Assembly (NCBI GenBank): GCA_015152555.1
Contig: SUTS01000011.1
Coordinates: 22,111-86,110 of the forward strand
DNA from: Cyanobacteria bacterium SIG26
Lineage (GTDB): Bacteria; Cyanobacteriota; Vampirovibrionia; Gastranaerophilales; Gastranaerophilaceae
Direction of reading: 5' to 3'
Length of the DNA: 64,000 bases
The position numbers were made by a program, and so were the translations under genes. How positions within the stretch are numbered: position 1 is the stretch's first letter; each line of letters begins with the position of its first letter. Below, one piece after another: positions 46,870 to 60,100 of the stretch. Below the pieces are notes generated by a model that ran no database searches, had not been told where the DNA came from, and worked only from the letters and a program-made list of their open reading frames with translations.

Positions 46870-49800
46870 ATGTTACAAGAAGCAACAAAAGCATTAAATT
46901 CGGCATTTAATAATAGTTTTATAAAAAAATTGAGTCAATATTTGCACGATTGTGTGAGAGAAGAAGTTAAAAGTTCAACTTTTAGAAACCTTAAAGGTGA
47001 TAAAGATAATAAATGGATTTTCTTAAAAGAACAAGAAACATTGTTAACTCAAGGTTTGGAATATTTGAAATTGGATGGGTCAAATCCGAATTTAACCGAA
47101 TTGATGTTACAAGGTGTATCAAGCGCTCGTGATAAATATTTAATTTATGGTTATATGTTTTTGGTTGGTCGTAATGGAAAATCAAGACGTGGTGGTAATG
47201 AATTTCTAACCCCGCTTTTGTATGTTCCTTGTAGGCTTGAACGTAATGGCGTTAATATCAATTGTATTTTGCAAGATGAAGTATTGTCTTTAAATACGGG
47301 TGCGTTAGCAGCTTTGTTAAAAAAAGGTGATGACGATGATGAAGTAGATTTGTTTTTGGAAGGAATTTTGGACGTTGTGCCGGAATTGCCTATTACAAAA
47401 GAAAAAATGGATATTTTCTTGACAACATTAAAATCTCTTATCCCTGATATTGAAATAACATCTGACCCATCTGATGTTATTAATGAAGACAATGTTTCTA
47501 AGGATGAAACTCCATCAAAAGATTTGTCAGATATTCAAATTACAGGTGAAAATTTTGATGAAATTATTGATGATGAAATTCAAGAACAAAAGCAAAAAGC
47601 TGCAGTTGGTGATATTAAAAAATTAAGTATTACTTATCAAAGTGGTATTATTTTAACCAAAAGACCGGCTGTAACCGCAGGTGTTTTGCATGAATTGATG
47701 CAAATTGCCGAAAAACCAAGTGGGGTATTTAGAGAAACAACGTTGAGTGTTATTAACGATGAATATACGCAATCTGTAGAAAAAGTGTTTCCGTTAAAGG
47801 ATTCCGATACTCCGTTTTATCCGATAACACCGTTAGCTTTAAGTGATTCTCAAGAACGAGTTATCAAAAATGTTGAACATAATAAATTGATTGCGGTTCA
47901 AGGACCTCCGGGTACGGGTAAATCTCAAACGATTGTTAATTTAGTGGCTCATTTAATTGCAAATGGCAAAACGGTACTTGTTGCATCGAGAATGGATAAG
48001 GCTGTCGATGTTGTTGCTGATAGATTAAATGCTTTGGGTGCACCTTATTTGGCGCTTCGTGCAGGTAGAATGAATTATCAAAAACAATTGAGCTTACAAT
48101 TGCAAGAATTGACATCTGGTAAATTTTCTTTAGATGATGATGTTGACGATTTTATTTTTGCTGATGTAAAAGATATGCACAAGCACCTTGATTGCTTGCG
48201 TGAAACTGAAGAAAAATGTGAAAAAATTATAAAACTTGAAAAAGACTGGCATGATTTGAAACACGAAATCGAGGAACAATCTCTTACTGTTGGAGAGATG
48301 GAGTATATAAAACGTCCGCTTAAAAAATCAGAAATCGATAATGTTAATGATGTTATTAGAGCATTGTCAGATAATATGGAAAAATCAGGATTTTTTGCAA
48401 CATTTGCCAACATGTCAAGTCATAGACAATTAAAGAAAATTTTGGACATAAAAGATTTTGACGTTGAACCAGAAACATTAGATAGATTAAAAGTTGAATT
48501 AGATTTTATTACACAAAAATGGAAGTTAAGAAAAATAGAATCTGATATCCAAAAAATCGGTAATCTTCATGTAATGGTTGAGCAAATTAGACAAATGAAA
48601 CGCAAACAAGGTTCATTGGCTACTAATATTTTAAAAAGTACAAGAAGAGAAGCGCTGAAAGCTTTATTGCGTGATGCCAAGAAAGTAAGACGTATAAAAG
48701 TTCATTCTATGTCTCTTGTTGAGCGTAAGAAAAAGAAAACAAATAGTATTATGGAAGAAGAAGACTTTAGACCATTGCTAGATGCATTCCCTTGTTGGTG
48801 TGTAACGACCTATGCGGTGTCGGATTCTTTGCCGCTAAAACCGGGGATGTTTGATGTTGCAATTATTGACGAAGCCTCTCAGTGTGATATAGCAAGTTGT
48901 TTCCCAATTATGTATCGTGCTAAAAAAACTGTAGTTGTTGGAGATGACAAACAATTACCACATTTGTCATTCTTAGAAAAAGCTAAAGAACAGTCGTTTA
49001 TGAGTCAGTACGGTATTCCTGATAAATATCAATTGATGTGGAAATTCAGAACAAATTCAATGTTTGATTTGGCAGATTATTATTCAATGAATTCTGTTAT
49101 GTTGGATGAACATTTTAGAAGTCTTCCGCCAATTATCAATTTCTCTAACCGTGAGTTTTATAATGATAGAATTCGTGTTATGAAAATGGATTCTCCATTG
49201 GATACGGCAATCGATATTATAAAAGTTCCTGAGGGTAAGGTTGATATGGATGCGACAAGAAACCTTCCTGAAATTGAGGCGTTGGTAAAAACATTACATG
49301 AAATTATAATCGAAGACGAGAGAAAAAATCCTGACAAACCGGTAAGTATCGGTATTATTTCGCCGTTTAGAGCTCAAGTTGAACAACTAAAGATTTCTGT
49401 ACCAAAAGTTTTATCAGATTATATGATTAAAAAGCACCAGATAGAAATTGGTACAGCACATACATTCCAAGGTGATGAACGTGATATCATTTTGATGTCT
49501 TGGGCTTTTGCTAATAATTCTTATCCGCAAAGTGTAACATTTTTACAAAAACCTAATTTGTTCAATGTTGCGATTACTCGTGCAAGACACAAGTGTATTA
49601 ACTTTGTATCTCACGATTTAGAAACAATGCCGGACGGTCATTTTAGGCACTATGTTTCTTATTTGAATTTGTATAAGGAACGCAAAGAAGCTTTAGCTAA
49701 TAATGAATTTGATGAAAATATTTATAAAAATTCATTAGAAAGAGAAATCGCTGATGAGATTAGGAATTTAGATCATACAGTTATGGCAGGTGTTGAAATC

Positions 49801-50007
49801 GCCGGATTAAGTGCTGATTTGGTTGTAGATAATAAATTTATTATTGAAATTGATGGTATGGATGATAGTAAAAAACTTCATCACATGTCTAATATGAAAA
49901 AACAAGCGATATTGGAACGTTGTGGATTTAAGGTAAAACGTATTACATATCGAGAATGGCAATATTCGAAAAAAGCTTGTTTAGATAGGGTTTTAACAAT
50001 TGATTAA
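46870..50007 (+). CDS. DNA2/UPF1-like SF1 helicase with C-terminal RAP/endonuclease-like domain
   Basis: Walker A VQGPPGTGKSQTIVNLV; IIDEASQCD; VVGDDKQLPHLSF; FNVAITRARHK; C-term DLVVDNKFIIEIDGMDDSKKLHHMSNMKKQAILERCGFKVKRITYREW. Confidence 0.85.
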   Translation: MLQEATKALNSAFNNSFIKKLSQYLHDCVREEVKSSTFRNLKGDKDNKWIFLKEQETLLTQGLEYLKLDGSNPNLTELMLQGVSSARDKYLIYGYMFLVGRNGKSRRGGNEFLTPLLYVPCRLERNGVNINCILQDEVLSLNTGALAALLKKGDDDDEVDLFLEGILDVVPELPITKEKMDIFLTTLKSLIPDIEITSDPSDVINEDNVSKDETPSKDLSDIQITGENFDEIIDDEIQEQKQKAAVGDIKKLSITYQSGIILTKRPAVTAGVLHELMQIAEKPSGVFRETTLSVINDEYTQSVEKVFPLKDSDTPFYPITPLALSDSQERVIKNVEHNKLIAVQGPPGTGKSQTIVNLVAHLIANGKTVLVASRMDKAVDVVADRLNALGAPYLALRAGRMNYQKQLSLQLQELTSGKFSLDDDVDDFIFADVKDMHKHLDCLRETEEKCEKIIKLEKDWHDLKHEIEEQSLTVGEMEYIKRPLKKSEIDNVNDVIRALSDNMEKSGFFATFANMSSHRQLKKILDIKDFDVEPETLDRLKVELDFITQKWKLRKIESDIQKIGNLHVMVEQIRQMKRKQGSLATNILKSTRREALKALLRDAKKVRRIKVHSMSLVERKKKKTNSIMEEEDFRPLLDAFPCWCVTTYAVSDSLPLKPGMFDVAIIDEASQCDIASCFPIMYRAKKTVVVGDDKQLPHLSFLEKAKEQSFMSQYGIPDKYQLMWKFRTNSMFDLADYYSMNSVMLDEHFRSLPPIINFSNREFYNDRIRVMKMDSPLDTAIDIIKVPEGKVDMDATRNLPEIEALVKTLHEIIIEDERKNPDKPVSIGIISPFRAQVEQLKISVPKVLSDYMIKKHQIEIGTAHTFQGDERDIILMSWAFANNSYPQSVTFLQKPNLFNVAITRARHKCINFVSHDLETMPDGHFRHYVSYLNLYKERKEALANNEFDENIYKNSLEREIADEIRNLDHTVMAGVEIAGLSADLVVDNKFIIEIDGMDDSKKLHHMSNMKKQAILERCGFKVKRITYREWQYSKKACLDRVLTID

Positions 50008-50012
50008 TAATT

Positions 50013-50047
50013 AAAAGAAGATATACAATAGTGTATATCTTCTTTTT
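50013..50047 (+). terminator. intrinsic terminator
   Basis: AAAAGAAGATATAC-AATA-GTGTATATCTTCTTTTT. Confidence 0.9.
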
Positions 50048-50118
50048 ATTTGTACAAACAATATGTTTCGGATAAGATTGTCATATAATACTAGTTGAAA
50101 TAAAGAGGTTTTGAAGTA

Positions 50119-51444
50119 ATGAAAAAAGTCTATATAGAAACAATGGGTTGCCAAATGAATAAATCTGATACTGAACGTATGTTTGGTATGTTGTCACATT
50201 TTGGATATGAACAAACAGATGTCCCTAAAGATGCTGATTTATTAATGATAAATACGTGTTCTATTAGACAATTAAGTGAAGATAAAGCGTATAGTCTCAT
50301 TGGAACTTGGGGTAAGTGGAAAAAATCAAGACCTGAATTAAAAATAGGTTTTTGTGGTTGTGTAGCGCAACAAAAAGCTGAGCAAATTTTTAAACGTGCT
50401 CATTATGTCGATTTTGTTTTAGGTACCCACAAAATATATTCGTTACCTGAAATTATCAAAACAATTGAAGCAGGTGAAAAGATTTGTGTTTGTGATGAAA
50501 CTCATGCTACAGAAGATGATAAAGCTGTTCAATATCCTATAAATCGAGCAAAATCTGTAAATGCCTGGATTCCAATAACAGAAGGATGTAATAACTTCTG
50601 TACATATTGTATCGTTCCTTATACACGTGGTAGGGAGCGTTCAAGACTTCCTGAAACAATTATTAAAGAAGTTCAAGATGCTTTAAATGACGGGTTTAAG
50701 GAAATAACATTATTGGGGCAAAATGTTGATAGTTACGGTAAAGATTTTAAAGATAGAAATTACAGATTGGCTGATTTGTTACGCGAAGTTAATGCTTTAG
50801 ATGGCAAATTTAGAATACGTTTTGTGACCTCATATCCGACAGACATCACTGATGATTTGATTAAAACAGTTGTTGAGTTAGATAAGGTTTGTGAGTATTT
50901 TCATATTCCTATGCAGTCCGGAAGTAGTGAAGTTCTTAAAAAGATGAATCGTCGTTATGATAGGCCGACATATATTGAGATTGCAAATAAAGTTCGTAAA
51001 ATGGTTCCGGATGTTACCATCACAAGTGATTTTATTGCAGGCTTTCCGGGTGAAACTGAAGAACAATTTGTTGAAACTTTGACTGTTATGGAAGAAGTTG
51101 GTCTGGATTATTCAAATACTGCGGCATATTCTCCTCGCGAAAAGACAGTTGCTGCAAAATGGGTTGATAAATATATTGATGAAGATATAAAATTTGAGCG
51201 TTTGGCTCGTTTGAATGAACAAAATAGAAAGTGTTGTCTTGCGTCTAACAAAAAGTTTTTAGGTCGTGAGATGGAAGTTTTGATTGAGAATTTTGAAAAC
51301 CATAAAGGTAAAAACGTTATTACAGGTAGAACAAGAAATAATAAGATTGTTCATATCCCTTGTGATAAAGATATGACCGGTGAATTCGTAAACGTAAAAA
51401 TCGTCGGGGTAAAAACTTGGTATTTAAATGGCGAAATTCAATAG
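50119..51444 (+). CDS. miaB: tRNA-2-methylthio-N6-dimethylallyladenosine synthase MiaB
   Basis: ETMGCQMNKSDTERM; EGCNNFCTYCIVPYTRGRERSR; TRAM-like C-terminus. Confidence 0.96.
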   Translation: MKKVYIETMGCQMNKSDTERMFGMLSHFGYEQTDVPKDADLLMINTCSIRQLSEDKAYSLIGTWGKWKKSRPELKIGFCGCVAQQKAEQIFKRAHYVDFVLGTHKIYSLPEIIKTIEAGEKICVCDETHATEDDKAVQYPINRAKSVNAWIPITEGCNNFCTYCIVPYTRGRERSRLPETIIKEVQDALNDGFKEITLLGQNVDSYGKDFKDRNYRLADLLREVNALDGKFRIRFVTSYPTDITDDLIKTVVELDKVCEYFHIPMQSGSSEVLKKMNRRYDRPTYIEIANKVRKMVPDVTITSDFIAGFPGETEEQFVETLTVMEEVGLDYSNTAAYSPREKTVAAKWVDKYIDEDIKFERLARLNEQNRKCCLASNKKFLGREMEVLIENFENHKGKNVITGRTRNNKIVHIPCDKDMTGEFVNVKIVGVKTWYLNGEIQ

Positions 51445-51560
51445 ATTATCTCTATCACTTTAGTTGGTTTATGAAATTAAATAACCCAATAACTTAATAT
51501 AAAGTAAACATTTTGGCGCAAAAAATGTTTTTGTGCTATACTATAACTATATTTGAGTAG

Positions 51561-54107
<2,547 letters not shown>

Positions 54108-54131
54108 TTTGTAGAAATAGTATTAAAAAGT

Positions 54132-54164
54132 AAAACGACCTTGAGTAATCAGGGTCGTTTTATT
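54132..54164 (+). terminator. intrinsic terminator after gyrB
   Basis: AAAACGACC...GGTCGTTTT hairpin followed by ATTT. Confidence 0.75.
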
Positions 54165-54274
54165 TGTTTTGTAAAATGAGCAGAGGCAAGGGGTATCCCG
54201 ACTCTGGATGGGGTGGGATAAAGGGTGGGGTGATAAGGTTTGCGGGCATGATATGGAAATTACATAAAGTTCCT

Positions 54275-54357
54275 GTCATTCTGAGCGGAGCGAAGAATCT
54301 CTTATTATTTTCTATACAATTTTATGAGATTCTTCGGGCTAAAGCCCTCAGAATGAC
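54275..54357. repeat. 83-bp MITE-like inverted-repeat element
   Basis: GTCATTCTGAG..GAAGAATCTC ... GAGATTCTTC..CTCAGAATGAC. Confidence 0.75.
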
Positions 54358-54454
54358 GGTACCTTCGTATTGACCTCTCACCCTAGCCCTCTCCCTAAGA
54401 GAGGGAAAATTCTGGACCCCTTACTTTTACCCCATCACCCCAACCCCCAGTCTA

Positions 54455-54497
54455 ACTCTCAGCAAAACAATACTTAATTGTTTTGCTTCGGCAGAGT
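54455..54497. repeat. dispersed hairpin element, copy B
   Basis: ACTCTC-AGCAAAACAAT-ACTTA-ATTGTTTTGCT-TCGGC-AGAGT; perfect 11-bp stem; relative of 16060-16103. Confidence 0.75.
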
Positions 54498-54801
54498 CCA
54501 TCCAGGGAGGGGAGTAATCGTGTCACCCCATACCCGCTCCTTCCCCATCCCCATCCGGGGCAGGGAGTATTCACATCACCCCACCCCTACCCCCTCCCCA
54601 TCCAGGGAGGGGAAATAGAGTCCCATTTGGCGCTGGGAGTAATTACATCACCTCACCCCTACCCCTAATCATGTCATCCTGAACTTGATTCAGGATCTAT
54701 TAAGTTGGATATCAACATCAACCCCTTACCCTATCCTCTTCCCATCCAGGGAGGGGAAATAGAGTCCCATTTTGCGCTGGGAGTATTCACATCACCCACT
54801 T

Positions 54802-54926
54802 AAAAATTATTTGCAAAACCCTCAAAATATTTCAATTGTAACAAAATGTTAATATGAGTTTAAATGGCTCAAACCCTGTTATAATGCCCTATATGATATG
54901 ATATGATATGATGTGGTGGGGTGGGG
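54802..54926 (+). repeat. dispersed intergenic repeat, copy 2
   Basis: Aligns with 44719-44825; carries 4x ATATG where copy 1 has one. Confidence 0.85.
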
Positions 54927-55127
54927 CAATCTTTGCATGTGTATAAACTTTATAAGTTAATTGCTATGATGGAATAGATTTAACGATAATAATACTTTGT
55001 TCTCTTATATTTTCCCAATTGTTAATTTTTTGTTTATTTTTTAAGGTTTTTAAAAATTCAGTGTTATAACAATAATATAGAATATTGTCATGCTTTAAAG
55101 AGTATAAAAATTTAAAAAAGGAGATAA

Positions 55128-56978
<1,851 letters not shown>

Positions 56979-57008
56979 TAAGATTAATTTAACAAAATAA
57001 AAATAAGT

Positions 57009-57048
57009 AAGGACAAGACTTTCAAGGTTTTGTCCTTATTTTTTTTTG
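57009..57048 (+). terminator. intrinsic terminator after dnaK
   Basis: AAGGACAA..TTGTCCTTATTTTTTTTT. Confidence 0.85.
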
Positions 57049-57133
57049 AATTTCCAACTATAGTAGGATTGAGAAAGCTTGAAACATAATTTATAATATA
57101 TGAATGAAGCTGTAAAATATGAGGATTTGAAGT

Positions 57134-60100
57134 ATGAGTGAAAGAGTTTTAAATAACCAGGTTGTTACCAATGCATTATGTATGGCAGCTGTTGCAGGTT
57201 GCTTGTTTGCAGGCAGTCAAGTTCAGGCTGCAGCACCAAATCAGATTTTAGGTGATAATAGTGCATACAAATATGTTGATGCAACTGATACTGCAAAAAC
57301 CGTAACAACATATTCAAAAAGTGAAATAACAAAGAATTATGACTCAATAACAGGAGAAGAAGTCACTTCAGGTGGAGTTTCAGTTACAATGCCTTCATAT
57401 ACTGCGGAAAAGTATGATGTGAACATTAAAAGTGCAGAATATGGTCATCTTACAGGTTATGACAGTGTTGCAGAATATTCTCTTCCAGATAATATAAGTG
57501 CAGCTACAAATTATAAATTTTATGTAGATAGTAGTAAAAATATGAATCTAAGTAGCAATTACTTTTTTGATGTAACAGAACAGATTACTAAAGATGTCGT
57601 AGGTTCGAATATAACAGCTGGTGGTTGGAGTAGTTCTATAACTGGTTTATATACTTTTAATAGTGGTGGGCATGGTGTAAATAATGAATCTTCAATCAAT
57701 GCTTCATTTGTAAATAATACTGTAAGTAAAACAGGTGGTTATGGTGTTAATGGTGCAGCTATAACTGTTACTGATGGTAGAGTTGAGTTACAAGAAATAA
57801 ATGGTGTGTTTATCAACAATAAAGCTGATGCAACCGGAGCTAGTCAATGGTCAAGTACAGCGTACGGTGGTGCGATATATAATTCGTCACCAAACACGAC
57901 ATATATAACAGGTGATAATATAAAAAGTATAACTGCGGATTTTATTGGTAACCGTGCATTAGCTAACTTAACTGCGCATGGTGGCGCGATTTATAATGGC
58001 GGTGGCAAAATCGGTAATATTAATGGTGATTTTGTTTATAACAGAGCGGAAGCTGGTACTGCTTATGGTGGTGCTATTCATAATGCGAATCCTGCATCTA
58101 AAATCGGTGATATTACAGGTGACTTCTTATATAACAGTGTTTCAGGGCACAATTCTGCTGATATATCAGGTGGTGCGATTTATAATAGCGGTGGCAAAAT
58201 CGGTAATATAACAGGTGATTTTATCGGTAACCATACATCATCTGATGGTACAAACGAACAACGTGGCGGTGCGATTTATAGTTATGATGGTGAAATTGGC
58301 AATATATCAGGTAATTTCATCAATAACTATACTGAAGATATCGGAGCAATGACAAATTATGCCAGAGGTGGTGCAATCCATTTAACATATGGTAAAGTTG
58401 GTGATATTACCGGTGATTTTATTGGGAATAAAGCTAATTGTTGGCAAACTACTTATGGTGGTGCGATTTATGGATATGATGCAGATTTTGGAGCAATAAA
58501 TGGTAATTTTATTGGCAATAAGGCTATATCTGGTCAAGGTACTGCAATGGGTGGTGCGATATTTACCTCAACAACAAATACAACTCCTGGTTTTAAAATA
58601 ATTGATTCCATAGAAGGGAATTTTATTAATAATGAAGCAAGTTCTTATGGGGCAAATGCTGCACAAGGTGGTGCGATTTGGAATAAAGCTACTATTGATA
58701 AAGTACATGGTGATTTTATTGGTAACAAAGCTTATTCGCATGAAGCTAATGCAACAGGTGGTGCGATTTACAACGTAAATTGGTCTAATGAAGCAAAAAT
58801 AGGAGATTTGCAAGGTAATTTCATTGAAAACTCTGTAGAATCATATAAAGCTTCTTCTTCAGGTGGTGCAATATATAATATTGGATCTTTTGGAGAGGGT
58901 AGTTTTAAGGATTCAGTATTCTATAAAAACAGTGCTATTGCTAAAGTTGATGCAAAAGGTGGTGCATTGTATAGCAGTGGTGGTTTCACTACCGGCAATT
59001 TAGAAAATGTTGCATTTGTTGAAAACTATGCTAAATCAAGTGATGGTTATGCTATGGGTGGTGCTATCGCAAATGATGGTTTGCATACAACCGGTAATAT
59101 TAGTGGCTTATTTATTGGCAACAGGGTTGAAGGTTATGATGCATCCGGTGGTGCGATTTATAACAATGTAAATGCTAGTATTGGTAACATTGATGCTGAT
59201 TTTATCGGTAATATTTCTATAAGTGATATTCACAGCGAAATCAAAGTTCGTGGTGGTGGTGCTATTGCAAATAATGGTACTGTTCAAGATATTTCCGGTA
59301 ATTTTGCGGGTAACACTGCTGTTAGAAACTATGGTGGTGGTATATTAAACGTAGGTAAAATCAACAATATTACTGCAGAAAAATTTGAACAAAATGATGC
59401 TGCATATGGTGGTGCGATTGCCAATATTACTGACGGTCAAATCAATGATATTGTAGGTTCAGTATTTTCTAAAAATACTGCAACTTATTACGGTGCTGCA
59501 ATATTTAACCATAAACGTACTACAATTAACAATATTGATGCAACTTTTGTTGAAAACGTTGCAGGTAAAGATGGTGGTGCGATTTGGAACGACACAAGTG
59601 CTGTGATTAATAGAGTAACAGGTGATTTTGTTGATAACGCTGCCGTTTCTGATTTTTATGATACAAAAGGTGGTGCGATTTATAATAACGCATCAGATAT
59701 TACTATTGAAAATTCAGCGTTTACCGGTAACTATGCTAAATCAAAAGGTAAGGCTCAAGGTGGTGCGATTTATTCAAACGGCAACACAACTGTTGTGGCA
59801 AAAGATGGTTACCAATCAGTATTTGAAGGTAACTATGTTGAGGATTCTCTAGGTAAAAGAGATGAAGCAATTTATGTTGAAAAAGATTCAACACTAACAT
59901 TGAAAACTCAAACAGGTGGTCAATTCCATTTTGAAGATTCTATCAATGGTGGCTCAGAATATATCTTAAATATTGAGGGTGATAATTCCGGTAGAGTATT
60001 CTTCAATAATCATGTTAATAATGGACATCTAATTCACAACGGCAATGAAACATTTATTGAAGGTATGCAATATTTCAATAATGCAAACGGTTTGGGTAAA

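Larger units (their letters stand above)
54180..54926. repeat. intergenic repeat island with several nested repeat families
   Basis: Contains TCATTCTGAG inverted-repeat unit, CCCTCTCCC palindrome, 43-bp hairpin element, two GGGAGGGGAAATAGAGTCCCATTT copies, TCATCCTGAACTTGATTCAGGAT palindrome and the 44719-44825 repeat relative. Confidence 0.85.

Noticed and set aside
54483-54668. 61-aa Pro/His-rich ORF
   Set aside because: Translation of C-rich intergenic repeats; no RBS or plausible protein composition.
57840-59790. CRISPR-like regular repeats
   Set aside because: The repeats are in frame within the autotransporter passenger (GGAI/FxxN), variable in length, with no cas genes.
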